The position numbers and the translations under genes are program-made. This document shows, piece by piece, positions 49,459-56,858 of a stretch of 58,189 nucleotides of DNA (position 1 is the stretch's first letter; the number at the start of each line of letters is the position of its first letter). The DNA is taken from positions 1 through 58,189 of the forward strand of contig DXIW01000043.1 in assembly GCA_019112625.1 (NCBI GenBank), in the 5' to 3' direction. This DNA is from Candidatus Acutalibacter stercorigallinarum (lineage in GTDB: Bacteria > Bacillota > Clostridia > Oscillospirales > Acutalibacteraceae). Below the pieces are notes generated by a model that had not been told where the DNA came from, did not search any database, and saw nothing but the letters and a program-made list of their open reading frames with translations.

Positions 49459-49487
49459 TTGACTTTTCCGGCGAAATTGGGTATCAT
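49459..49487 (+). promoter_or_regulatory. Promoter of the small membrane protein gene
   Basis: TTGACT (49459-49464), 17-base spacer, TATCAT (49482-49487). Confidence 0.75.
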
Positions 49488-49555
49488 ATACAAAAAGGGG
49501 AGTGCCCCGGCCCCATGGGCGCTTTCCTGAACCAGCGAAAGGAAGGTCAGGCGTT

Positions 49556-49705
49556 ATGAAAAAAGGTAGCAAGCTGGCGTTATTCCTGGGTGTTGTGGCT
49601 GCTGTGGCGGCTCTTGTTGCCGCGGTCACCGCTCTGCTCCTGTATCTGGACAAGAAAAAGGACGACGAGGAGCTGGAGCACTATCTGGACTGCTCCATCC
49701 AGTAA
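49556..49705 (+). CDS. Small single-span membrane protein
   Basis: The gene encodes 49 residues: a Lys-rich start (MKKGSK), one helix (LALFLGVVAAVAALVAAVTA plus LLLYL), and a charged tail KKKDDEELEHYLDCSIQ. A GAAAGGAAGG site, its own promoter and terminator make it a credible gene. I recognise no family. The tail would face the outside if the N-terminus is cytoplasmic. Confidence 0.75.
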   Translation: MKKGSKLALFLGVVAAVAALVAAVTALLLYLDKKKDDEELEHYLDCSIQ

Positions 49706-49733
49706 CGAAACGTCACAGTCATTTTGGCGCCAG

Positions 49734-49766
49734 GCGGCGTGGGTGTGTTTCCCATGCCGCTTTTTT
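49734..49766 (+). terminator. Intrinsic terminator after the small membrane protein gene
   Basis: Ten-bp stem GCGGCGTGGG/CCCATGCCGC (49734-49743 with 49751-49760, one G-T pair) and six T. A second palindrome GCAGGGGC-CCA-GCCCCTGC (49771-49789) lies in the leader of the next gene. Confidence 0.85.
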
Positions 49767-49810
49767 GCGAGCAGGGGCCCAGCCCCTGCGAAAATAGGGA
49801 GGAATGTAAG

Positions 49811-50728
49811 ATGAAACAGATCGACTTGGGCCGTTCCGGCCTTTTGGGCTCCGAAATCGCCCTGGGCTGTATGCGCATCAATAAACTCAGCGAAAAAGAG
49901 CTGGACGCCTACATCCGCACCGCGCTGGAGTGCGGCATCGATTTCTTCGACCACGCCGACATCTACGGCGGCGGCGACTGCGAGGCCGCCTTCGGCCGGG
50001 TGCTGCAAAACGAGCCCAGCCTGCGGGACAAGATGGTCCTCCAGGGCAAGTGCGGCATCCGCCCAGGCATGTACGACTTCTCCAAAGAGCACATCCTGAA
50101 AAGCGTAGACGGCATCCTGCAGCGCCTGCACACCGACCACCTGGACCTGCTCCTGCTCCACCGGCCCGACGCCCTTATGGAGCCCGAGGAGGTGGGGGAG
50201 GCCTTTGACCAGCTGGAGGCCGCAGGCAAAGTAAAGCACTTCGGCGTCAGCAATTTCAACACCCGCCAGCTGGAGCTCCTCCAGTCCGGCCTGCGCCAGC
50301 GCCTGCTGGTGAACCAGATGCAGTTCAGCCTGAAGGTCACCGGCCTCATCGACCACGGCCTCTGCGCCAACACCGAGTTCCCCCATGCCGCCGACCGGGA
50401 CGGGGAGCTGCTGGACTACTGCCGCCTCCGCCACGTGACTGTCCAGGCCTGGTCCCCCTTCCAGTACGGCTTCTTCGAGGGCGTGTTCGTGGACAACGAC
50501 AAGTTCCCCGAGCTCAACGCCGCCCTGGCGAAACTCGCGGAGAAGTACGGCGTTACCAAGTCCGCCATGGCTGTTGCGTGGATTTTGCGCCACCCGGCGA
50601 AGATCCAGGTGATTGTGGGCACCACCAACGCCCAGCGCCTGCGGGACATCGCCGCCGCCAGCACCGTGGCCCTCTCCCGGGAGGACTGGTACGAGCTCTA
50701 CCGGGCCGCGGGCAACCAGCTGCCCTAA
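49811..50728 (+). CDS. Aldo/keto reductase
   Basis: This 305-residue NADPH-dependent oxidoreductase has the AKR fold, close to the YdhF-like group. Catalytic residues fit: Asp47 and Tyr52 in FFDHADIYGGG, Lys in LQGKCG, His in LLLHRPD. HFGVSNFNTRQLELL and the C-terminal cofactor segment VIVGTTNAQRLRDI are typical. ATG 49811 follows GGGAGGAATG. Substrate unknown. It is convergent with spoVAE. Confidence 0.92.
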   Translation: MKQIDLGRSGLLGSEIALGCMRINKLSEKELDAYIRTALECGIDFFDHADIYGGGDCEAAFGRVLQNEPSLRDKMVLQGKCGIRPGMYDFSKEHILKSVDGILQRLHTDHLDLLLLHRPDALMEPEEVGEAFDQLEAAGKVKHFGVSNFNTRQLELLQSGLRQRLLVNQMQFSLKVTGLIDHGLCANTEFPHAADRDGELLDYCRLRHVTVQAWSPFQYGFFEGVFVDNDKFPELNAALAKLAEKYGVTKSAMAVAWILRHPAKIQVIVGTTNAQRLRDIAAASTVALSREDWYELYRAAGNQLP

Positions 50729-50743
50729 AATCACAGACGAACA

Positions 50744-50779
50744 GGCCGGCAGGGAAGTCCCCGCCGGCCCTCTTTTTTT
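50744..50779 (+). terminator. Intrinsic terminator after the aldo/keto reductase gene
   Basis: GGCCGGC/GCCGGCC (50744-50750 with 50763-50769), then CTCTTTTTTT. Confidence 0.85.
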
Positions 50780-51134
50780 ACGATTTGTCCCGGGACTTGG
50801 CCAGCACCGCCGCCAAACACCCGAAGAACACTGCCGCCGTAGTCCCGGCCGCCCCCGCGGTGAGGCCCCCGGTAAAGGCCCCCAAAAGGCCCCGCTCCGC
50901 TACGGCGGCGCGCACCCCCTCGGTCAGGGCCCAGCCGAAGCCGCACAGGGGCACTGTGGCCCCGGCCCCGGCAAAGTCCGCCAGGGGCCCGTACAGCCCC
51001 ACAGCTCCCAGGGCCACCCCGGCCGTCACATACAGCACCATGATCCGCGCCGGGGTCAGCCGGGTCAGGTCGATGAGCAGCTGTCCCGCCACGCAGATGA
51101 GCCCGCCCACCCAAAAAGCGTTCACATACTCCAA
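50778..51134 (-). CDS. spoVAE: Stage V sporulation protein AE
   Basis: SpoVAE (118 residues) is an inner-membrane part of the SpoVA channel that moves dipicolinic acid into the forespore and out during germination. The family pattern AFWVGGLICVAGQLLIDLT, LTPARIMVLYVTAGV, AGAGATVPLCGFGWAL and GLLGAFTGGLTAGAAG is clear. The start is TTG 51134, eight bases after AAAGGGGG. SpoVAC and SpoVAD, its usual partners, are not adjacent. A sigma-G-like promoter lies just upstream. Confidence 0.93.
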   Translation of the reverse strand: MEYVNAFWVGGLICVAGQLLIDLTRLTPARIMVLYVTAGVALGAVGLYGPLADFAGAGATVPLCGFGWALTEGVRAAVAERGLLGAFTGGLTAGAAGTTAAVFFGCLAAVLAKSRDKS

Positions 51135-51154
51135 AGTAAATCCCCCTTTGCGCC

Positions 51155-51183
51155 TAGTGTGGCACAAAACAGGGAGTTTATAC
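51155..51183 (-). promoter_or_regulatory. Sigma-G-type promoter of spoVAE
   Basis: Minus-strand GGTATA (core GTATA, 51179-51183), 17-base spacer, CACACTA (51155-51161, one mismatch to CATACTA). Its -35 overlaps the 3' end of the HAD gene. Confidence 0.6.
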
Positions 51184-51960
51184 CAGCATCTCGGCCAGCT
51201 CCTCCAGGTCCCGCACCACCAGGTCGGGCTTCGTCTCGCTCTGGGCCAGGATCTCCGGGGTGGTCTCGCCGCTCATCACCAGAATGCCCATGGCTTCTGA
51301 GCCGCTGGTCACCGCGATGTCCGTGTACAGCCGGTCGCCCACCACCGCCAGCTCCTCCGGGTGGCAGCCGGTCTGGCGCAGCATGTACTGTAAGGTGTGG
51401 GGGGAGGGCTTCCCGAAAAACTCACACTGCACCCCGGTGGAGGCCTTCACCAGCGCGGCGATGGACCCGCAGTCCGGGATAAAGCCCCCCTCCACCGGAC
51501 AGTTCCAGTCCGGGTTCACCCCGTAGACGGGCCTCCCGGCCCGGATCAGATCGCAGGCGACGCGCAGCTTCTCGTAGGTCAGGGTGGTGTCAAAGCCCAG
51601 CACCACCACGTCGGCGTCCGGGTCGTCGGGCACAAACCCCGCCTGGCGGAAGTCCTCCCGCAGCGGCGGGGTGCCCACCACATAGCAGCTGGCCCCGGGG
51701 TGGTGCTCCTTCAGCCACTCCAGAATCACCCCGTTGGAGATAAGCATCTTCTCCGGCGGGATTTCGATCCCCATCCGGGCCAGCTTCTCCAAATAGGCCC
51801 CCCGGTTTTTCGAGCTGTTGTTGGTGAAGAAGCAGAAGTCCCGCCCGGTCTCCCGCACCCGCCGCAAAAAATCCTTGGTAAAGGGGAACAGCCGCTCCCC
51901 CAAATAGATGGTCCCGTCCATGTCCAGCACGAACATCTTCACCTGGTCCAACCGGCCCAT
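51178..51960 (-). CDS. HAD-IIA family phosphatase (NagD-like)
   Basis: This is a 260-residue HAD hydrolase. Motif I is LDMDGTIYLG (nucleophile Asp13, Asp15), motif II lies in FFTNNSSKN, motif III GKPSPHT, and motif IV AVVGDRLYTDIAV. The NagD/AraL group dephosphorylates sugar phosphates and similar small substrates. ATG 51960 sits seven bases after AGGAGG; an ATG six bases earlier is too close to the site. Confidence 0.9.
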   Translation of the reverse strand: MGRLDQVKMFVLDMDGTIYLGERLFPFTKDFLRRVRETGRDFCFFTNNSSKNRGAYLEKLARMGIEIPPEKMLISNGVILEWLKEHHPGASCYVVGTPPLREDFRQAGFVPDDPDADVVVLGFDTTLTYEKLRVACDLIRAGRPVYGVNPDWNCPVEGGFIPDCGSIAALVKASTGVQCEFFGKPSPHTLQYMLRQTGCHPEELAVVGDRLYTDIAVTSGSEAMGILVMSGETTPEILAQSETKPDLVVRDLEELAEMLV

Positions 51961-52013
51961 ATCCATCCCTCCTGTCTCAGCTGGGCCTATTGTAGCACAA
52001 ACCCAGGCGGCTT

Positions 52014-52334
52014 TCAACCGCCCCGGCCCAGCAGGTCCCGGGCCAGCTTGGCTGTGGTCAGCGACCGCTCCAGCCGCCGCCTGGCCCGCTGCAGATGCCT
52101 GCACACCGTGGGCTTGGAGATGCCCAGCTCCCGCCCGATGGCCTCCATGGTCATCCGCTGGTAGTAGTACAGCTTTACGCACTCCAGCTGCCGCTGGGTC
52201 AGCGCCCGGGGGAGGATCTCCCGGAGAAAGGCGGCCGCCGCCTGCAGCTGGGCCCGGTTGGTGGAGACCTCCTCCCGGTCCGGCCTGCCCACATAGCGTT
52301 CCATCTCGTCCAAACTGAAAATACGGGTGCGCAT
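52014..52334 (-). CDS. Sigma-region-4-like DNA-binding protein under LexA control
   Basis: The 106 residues end in a sigma70 region 4/LuxR-like helix-turn-helix (LTQRQLECVKLYYYQRMTMEAIGRELGISKPTVCRHLQRARRRLE; core GISKPTVCRHLQRAR). No region 2 is present, so it is not a complete sigma factor. AAGGAGG precedes the ATG by nine bases. A perfect GAAC-N4-GTTC LexA box lies between the -10 and the start codon, so it should be induced by DNA damage. Confidence 0.82.
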   Translation of the reverse strand: MRTRIFSLDEMERYVGRPDREEVSTNRAQLQAAAAFLREILPRALTQRQLECVKLYYYQRMTMEAIGRELGISKPTVCRHLQRARRRLERSLTTAKLARDLLGRGG

Positions 52335-52351
52335 CCCAATGCCTCCTTCTA

Positions 52352-52363
52352 GAACATTTGTTC
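52352..52363. promoter_or_regulatory. LexA (SOS) box
   Basis: GAACATTTGTTC fits the Gram-positive consensus GAAC-N4-GTTC exactly and is palindromic with one extra A/T pair on each side. It covers about +1 to +12 of the promoter at 52371-52399. Confidence 0.8.
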
Positions 52364-52370
52364 TATCTCT

Positions 52371-52399
52371 ATTATAGCAGAGGCCATCTTCCAGCGCAA
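52371..52399 (-). promoter_or_regulatory. Promoter of the LexA-controlled gene
   Basis: Minus-strand TTGCGC (52394-52399), 17-base spacer, TATAAT (52371-52376). Confidence 0.8.
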
Positions 52400-52489
52400 T
52401 CCCGGCGGCGATTTTTCCCCAGCGGGATTTTTTTCACGATTTTCGTGCCCGCCGGCAAAAAGGGGGTGTTCTTTTTCCCGGGAATGGGG

Positions 52490-52495
52490 TATAAT
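52490..52495 (+). promoter_or_regulatory. Probable -10 element for the 52563-53647 gene pair
   Basis: TATAAT (52490-52495) lies 67 bases before the ATG at 52563; no good -35 is visible 16-18 bases upstream. Confidence 0.4.
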
Positions 52496-52562
52496 AAATG
52501 AAATTGGGAATGTATCCCCGGGCCGGCAGGGCCCAGGGCAGCACCGGAAAGGAAGACACGAG

Positions 52563-52997
52563 ATGAATTTTCTGAAGAATATCGGCAAGGCTGTGGAGAA
52601 CGCCGCCAACTATGTGGGAGAAAAGAACCGCCGGGCCGCCGCCCTCAACCGGATTCGCGGCGTCATCCGCTGCGAGGAGAAGGCCGCAGAGAAGGAGTAC
52701 CTGGCCCTGGGCCGGTACTACTACAACAACCTGCGGGACAAGGACAACCCGGTCACCGAGCCCCACTGCGTGGAGCTGGAGTCCATTGAGGCCCGCCTGG
52801 ATAAGGCCATCGCCCAGCTGGAGAAATATTACGGGGAAGAGGAGCCCCAGCACGAGGAGGTCACCCTGGAGGACGTGCAGAGCTTCGACCAGGACCCCGC
52901 CGCCCTGGAGCAGGTCTCTCAGGAGGGGGACACCCCGCCCCAGGAAGCCCCCGCCGCCCCCGAGGAGGAAGGGGAAGACCTGCCCTTTGAGGGCTGA
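52563..52997 (+). CDS. Hypothetical acidic protein, first gene of a pair with a CpXC protein
   Basis: The 144 residues are not recognised. An amphipathic N-terminus (MNFLKNIGKAVENAANYVGEKN) is followed by a helical, Arg/Glu-rich middle with LGRYYYNNLRDKDN, and by an acidic Pro/Glu tail (EAPAAPEEEGEDLPFEG). No signal peptide or membrane span. GGAAAGGAAG precedes the ATG. The CpXC gene starts 20 bases after its stop, so a shared role is likely. Confidence 0.65.
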   Translation: MNFLKNIGKAVENAANYVGEKNRRAAALNRIRGVIRCEEKAAEKEYLALGRYYYNNLRDKDNPVTEPHCVELESIEARLDKAIAQLEKYYGEEEPQHEEVTLEDVQSFDQDPAALEQVSQEGDTPPQEAPAAPEEEGEDLPFEG

Positions 52998-53017
52998 GCC
53001 TGGGAGGAAACAAGGGA

Positions 53018-53647
53018 ATGTCAACTGAGATCACCAAGGATATCGTGTGCCCCCAGTGCGGGGAGTCCCAGAAGTACCGGCTGTACGCGGGCATCAACGC
53101 CCAGGAGAACCCGGAGCTGAAGCAGCGCATCCTGGACGAGACCCTCTTCGACTGGCGCTGCCAGCGGTGCAACTACTTCGCCGCCATGGCCTACCCCTTC
53201 CTGTACACCGACCCCCAGGGCAAGTACGTGGTGTGCGTCACCCCGGCGGGGAGCAAAAACACCGCCCAGCCCACCCCCGCGGTCAAGGACTATACCAAGC
53301 GCCAGGTGAAGAACCTGGCCGAGCTCAAGGAGAAGATCCTCATCCTGGACGGCGGCTACGACGACGTGGCCGTGGAGCTGGTGAAGAACGCCCTGTGCTC
53401 TATCGTAAAGAACACCTATAAGGTCAACCGGGTCCACGCCTATTTCAGCCGGGTGAACCAGGAGGAGATGGAGTTCGCCATCTTCCTGCCCCGCAAGGCC
53501 GAGCCCGTGTACCACTCCACCAAGCTGGATGTGTATAAGCAGTCCCAGGAGGTCCTCCGCGCCCTGGATTTCGTGGACCCGGAAGGATTCCTCACCGTAG
53601 ACGCCAAGCTGGCCCGCCAGATCATCGAGGACTACCAGGATATCTGA
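53018..53647 (+). CDS. CpXC domain protein
   Basis: The 209 residues open with the CpXC zinc-binding domain: Cys11 and Cys14 (VCPQCG), the conserved INAQENPELKQRIL, and Cys48/Cys51 in FDWRCQRCN followed by YPFLYTD. The C-terminal part (about 85-209) is alpha/beta and of unknown fold. The domain is of unknown function. It is preceded by GGGAGGAAACAAGGG. A large GC-rich inverted repeat begins nine bases after the stop. Confidence 0.85.
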   Translation: MSTEITKDIVCPQCGESQKYRLYAGINAQENPELKQRILDETLFDWRCQRCNYFAAMAYPFLYTDPQGKYVVCVTPAGSKNTAQPTPAVKDYTKRQVKNLAELKEKILILDGGYDDVAVELVKNALCSIVKNTYKVNRVHAYFSRVNQEEMEFAIFLPRKAEPVYHSTKLDVYKQSQEVLRALDFVDPEGFLTVDAKLARQIIEDYQDI

Positions 53648-53655
53648 CCAGTTCG

Positions 53656-53738
53656 GGGCCCGCCCCGCCTTTCGCGCCGCGAAAGCCCGCCGCCTCCGGC
53701 GGCGGCCGGCCGCGGGAACCGCGGCCCGGGGCGGGCCC
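53656..53738. repeat. GC-rich cloverleaf-like inverted repeat, copy 2
   Basis: Outer arms GGGCCCGCCCCG (53656-53667) and complement (53727-53738) enclose three perfect hairpins: CTTTCGC-GCC-GCGAAAG (53669-53685), CCGCCGCC-TCC-GGCGGCGG (53687-53705) and CCGCGG-GAA-CCGCGG (53710-53724). It has the same design and setting (between convergent genes) as 11777-11869, with different sequence. Confidence 0.75.
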
Positions 53739-53773
53739 TGCTGCGCCTCCCCCGGCCAGCCCATACCAGCGCA

Positions 53774-53805
53774 AAACCCCCTGGCGCCCAGGCGCCAGGG
53801 GGTTT
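53774..53805. terminator. Hairpin between convergent genes
   Basis: Fifteen-bp perfect stem (53774-53788 with 53791-53805; AAACCCCCTGGCGCC and complement) with a 2-base centre. AAA/TTT at the base of the stem allows use from both sides. Confidence 0.7.
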
Positions 53806-53827
53806 CTGTCGGAATAGGGGAGAGGCC

Positions 53828-55414
53828 TTACCCCCGCTTTCTCGCGGCGGTCATGTCCACGCTCCCGTCGGGGCAAATGCGGATGCCCCGCACCTTTGGG
53901 TTCATAGCGTAGTAGGTCACATCCTGGAACAGCGGGTAGAACACGTACTCCTCCAGCAGCCGCTGCTCCAAGCCCTGGTAGGAAGCCAAATCAAAGGTCA
54001 GCCCGTGCAGCGCCTCGTCGTAGGCGGCGCTGTTCAGCAGGGCGGGGCTGGCGTGGCTCTCAAAGGATTTCAGCACCGCGTAGGGGGTGGTGCCCCCGGC
54101 CCGCAGGGTGTACAGGGCGGCCTCGTACTCCCCGGCGGCCACCCGCCGCTGCAGCTCGTCCTGGGGCAGGGGCTCAATGTTGAAGGCCGTGCCCAGCTGG
54201 CTGTTCCAGGCCACCAAAAAGCCGTTGGCCACGTTCACCGACTCCTCATCGTCCGGGCAGATCACCGTCACGCTGGGCATCTCCTCCAGGCCCAGCCCGT
54301 CCAGCAGCCCTGAGAGCCCCTGGGTCACCGAATCGTCCTGCTGGGGGTAGGCCGCGGCACCCTCCTGGTAATAGGGCTCCCCGCCGTAGGTGACGCAGGC
54401 TGCCATGATGCCCTGGGCCTGGCTGGCGTCCTCCCGCCGGGCCAGCAGGTCCTGGCGGTCCAGGGTCTTGAAGAGCACCTCCCGCAGGTACACGCTCTCC
54501 AGCTTCTCCGACTGGGGGTTGAGCAGCAGCCCGGTCACCGCGTCCTCCAGGGTCAGGATGCCGCACCCCGCCTCCTCGGCGGCCCGGGCCTCCTGCTCTG
54601 TCACCTGGAGCACGTCCGCCTCCCCGGCGGTCAGGGTGGCCACCGGGTCCTGGGTCCAGGCGCTGTCGTAGTCGATGAGGTACGTCACCGAGGATGGCTG
54701 CACCTGCTCCTCCCCCCGGTAGGTGGAGGACCGCACCAGCGACACCTTCCGCTCCCCGCTGTCCGTGTCCCAGGCGTAGACGCTGGCCAGGACAAAGGGC
54801 CCGTTGGTCAGCAAGTACTGGGAGGACAGCCCGTAGTGCCCCAGGCTCTCCTCAAAATAGGTCTGACTGCAGGGCATATAGTGCATGGCCGCCGTCAGGG
54901 CGGGGAAGTCCGGCACGCTCTTTTCCAGCCGGAACACCAGGGTGTGGTCGTCCTCCACCGTCACCCCCAAGGCCTCCATCCCCGCCTCTCCGTGGTAGAT
55001 GGCCCTGGCCCCCTGGATGGCGAACAGGTCGTCCACCGCCGGGGTGCCGGTCTCCGGCTGCAGCGCCCGCTGAATGGCAAAGAGGAAGTCCTGGGCCGTC
55101 ACCGGGCTGCCGTCGCTCCATTGGGCGTCCCGCCGCAGGTGGAAGGTAAACTCCGTGTCGTTGTTGCGGGACTCCCACCGCTCCGCCACCCCGGGGACCA
55201 CCTCCCCCTCGGAATCGATGCGGCACAGCCCCTCAAACAGGGAGCCGATCACCAGCTGGGCCGCCGCCCCCGAGGCCGTCTGGGGGTCCAGGCTGTTGAG
55301 ATTCCCCGGCAGCAGGTAGGTAAACTCCCCGTCCGCCTTGTACCCCATGCCGCACCCGGCGGCGGGCAGAATCAGGCAGAGACATAGCAGCACCGAAACA
55401 ATCCGTTTTCCCAT
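53828..55414 (-). CDS. Family 5 (peptide/oligopeptide) ABC transporter substrate-binding lipoprotein
   Basis: This 528-residue exported protein has a lipobox at LPAAGC (Cys21). The family 5 SBP fold is shown by LNSLDPQTASGAAAQLVIGSLFEGL (broken here as LDPQTASG, then GSLFEGLCRID), PGVAERWES, FTFHLRRDAQWSDGSPVTAQDF and TNGPFVLASVY. It would bind peptides or related ligands for uptake. No permease or ATPase gene is adjacent, so it is an orphan that must share a transporter. AAAAGGGGA precedes ATG 55414. Confidence 0.9.
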   Translation of the reverse strand: MGKRIVSVLLCLCLILPAAGCGMGYKADGEFTYLLPGNLNSLDPQTASGAAAQLVIGSLFEGLCRIDSEGEVVPGVAERWESRNNDTEFTFHLRRDAQWSDGSPVTAQDFLFAIQRALQPETGTPAVDDLFAIQGARAIYHGEAGMEALGVTVEDDHTLVFRLEKSVPDFPALTAAMHYMPCSQTYFEESLGHYGLSSQYLLTNGPFVLASVYAWDTDSGERKVSLVRSSTYRGEEQVQPSSVTYLIDYDSAWTQDPVATLTAGEADVLQVTEQEARAAEEAGCGILTLEDAVTGLLLNPQSEKLESVYLREVLFKTLDRQDLLARREDASQAQGIMAACVTYGGEPYYQEGAAAYPQQDDSVTQGLSGLLDGLGLEEMPSVTVICPDDEESVNVANGFLVAWNSQLGTAFNIEPLPQDELQRRVAAGEYEAALYTLRAGGTTPYAVLKSFESHASPALLNSAAYDEALHGLTFDLASYQGLEQRLLEEYVFYPLFQDVTYYAMNPKVRGIRICPDGSVDMTAARKRG

Positions 55415-55624
55415 GGGACATCCCCTTTTCCGTTGCGTGATGAAATTTAGTATACACAGCAAACAGACCTCTATTGTTCTCAAAGAGAAAAAAGCCTTTG
55501 CGGCCCAAAGTTTTCCTTCCGGCCATTTGACGGGAAAACGGGCGGAAAGGGAAGGGGGAAGCGCTGGATTTTTCCGGGACTCTCCTGTATACTGAAATAA
55601 ACTACGGCGCAGGGAGGGTTCCTT

Positions 55625-55756
55625 ATGAGCAGTTTGGGAAACAGTTTGTACAGCGTCCGGAAGCGGGCCGGCCTCACCCAGGAGGAGGTGGCGGAAAAGC
55701 TGGGGGTCAGCCGCCAGACCATCTCCAAGTGGGAGCTGGACCTTTCCCATAGTTAA
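55625..55756 (+). pseudogene. XRE-family HTH regulator, truncated at an element junction
   Basis: The 43-residue remnant MSSLGNSLYSVRKRAG... reads as a normal Cro/C1-type helix-turn-helix (LTQEEVAEKLGVSRQTISKWE) and then breaks off with LDLSHS and a stop. Intact relatives go on with a linker and dimer domain. The break, near 55742, coincides with the change from GC-rich to AT-rich sequence, so an insertion or deletion has removed the rest. The binding site is weak (AGGGAGG, 8 bases ahead). Confidence 0.75.
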
Positions 55757-55821
55757 GGATACCACACCACAAACCCACGCTTACATTACTTCCAGAACAT
55801 TAAATTTTGGAGGTACATCCC

Positions 55822-56073
55822 ATGAAAAAACTTATTTCCTGCGAGTTTAATATCGACACCGCCTGTGTGGAACTGAAATATTCTGACGGCAGCGTGATTT
55901 CCATTAACTGCACCGCTGTTGAGGATGAGGTGGCAAATAGCCGTTTTCAGCGGTCTGAACTGGACTGGCTCATCTACAACGATCCGCTGTCCTATGCGGA
56001 GTTGATTTTAAATGGAGATCCAAAAGAATACTTGCGAACCGTCACAGAGATACCACCGTCAGATTTTGATTGA
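55822..56073 (+). CDS. DUF6061 family small protein
   Basis: The 83 residues MKKLISCEFNIDTACVELKY..., with SINCTAVEDEVANSRFQRSELDWLIYNDP (core FQRSELDWLIYNDP) and a C-terminal AELILNG, match my recollection of the DUF6061 proteins common in clostridial accessory regions. Function unknown. TTGGAGG precedes ATG 55822 by ten bases. A terminator follows directly. Confidence 0.7.
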   Translation: MKKLISCEFNIDTACVELKYSDGSVISINCTAVEDEVANSRFQRSELDWLIYNDPLSYAELILNGDPKEYLRTVTEIPPSDFD

Positions 56074-56078
56074 TCGAC

Positions 56079-56128
56079 AAAGCCGCCAGAGGCACATCCA
56101 AGGAATGATGCTTCTGGCGGCTTTTAAT
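56079..56128 (+). terminator. Intrinsic terminator after the DUF6061 gene
   Basis: Fifteen-bp stem AAAGCCGCCAGAGGC/GCTTCTGGCGGCTTT (56079-56093 with 56110-56124, one G-T pair), then T-rich sequence. Confidence 0.85.
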
Positions 56129-56319
56129 GTTTTGCTAATTATAATGCGTATATACTGCGTAGCTTTGACTCTGTTCTTGACCTTCAGAAAGGTAAAAAAT
56201 GGAGTTCAAGAAAACCTTGATAGTAGATAAGAATTGGTCTATTTTCAAGAATACCCAAAATTTTTTATGCTCTTCAAATCTTATCTGTTTTTAATGCGAT
56301 ATTTTAATGCTACAAAAAT
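56125..56319. other. AT-rich gene-free stretch
   Basis: I see no coding sequence with a binding site here. Short frames give only hydrophobic or Lys-rich peptides. The stretch ends at the promoter of the next gene pair. Confidence 0.5.
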
Positions 56320-56349
56320 CTTGTTAATACTATATTTTTGTGTTATACT
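56320..56349 (+). promoter_or_regulatory. Promoter of the HTH-membrane protein pair
   Basis: TTGTTA (56320-56325), 18-base spacer, TATACT (56344-56349). Confidence 0.65.
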
Positions 56350-56378
56350 GTTACTGATGTACGGGAGGCGGTGGTGCT

Positions 56379-56858
56379 GTGAAAAGCTATAACGTGAAGG
56401 AAATCGCTGAGATGCTAGATACAAATCCTGAAACAGTTCGTCGATGGATTCGTGACAAAAAGCTTGATGCAACTATTGTGTCTAAAAAGGGGGGTCACAT
56501 TGTTTATGAGGCGGCTCTCCGTGAGTTTCTGAATTCTTCCCCTAAATATGCTTCAATAGCAAAAGCCTCATTAGCAGGAGCAGCAGTGGGAGCCGCTGTG
56601 TTACCAACGGTTATGATAGGAGGATTAATTGCTCAGAAGTTGATTGATGAAGAACAATTAAAAAAGGCGCAGATATCCAATAAAGATGTCATCAACTTCC
56701 TTCGCAGGGAAATCAAAAAATACGAAGAAGCCATCAAAATAAAGGAAGATACTATCCACCAGCTTCAAAAACAAATTCAAGATGATCAATTGCAAATCGC
56801 CGAATTTCAAAAGCTAATTGATAAATTATCTGCTGTAAAGGAGGATGAATATGAATGA
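56379..56858 (+). CDS. MerR-like HTH protein with a membrane segment and coiled coil
   Basis: The 159 residues start with an excisionase/MerR-type helix-turn-helix (MKSYNVKEIAEMLDTNPETV, then RRWIRDKKLDAT). A Gly/Ala-rich hydrophobic segment (SLAGAAVGAAVLPTVMIGGL, about 68-87) follows, then a charged coiled coil (about 95-159, KKYEEAIKIKEDTIHQLQKQ). The combination suggests a membrane-tethered DNA-binding protein. GTG start after GGGAGG. It overlaps the next gene by eight bases. No family name is recognised. Confidence 0.7.
   Translation: MKSYNVKEIAEMLDTNPETVRRWIRDKKLDATIVSKKGGHIVYEAALREFLNSSPKYASIAKASLAGAAVGAAVLPTVMIGGLIAQKLIDEEQLKKAQISNKDVINFLRREIKKYEEAIKIKEDTIHQLQKQIQDDQLQIAEFQKLIDKLSAVKEDEYE

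Noticed and set aside
56012-56230. A 72-codon frame overlapping the DUF6061 gene end and its terminator
   Set aside because: It runs through the terminator hairpin and has no binding site.
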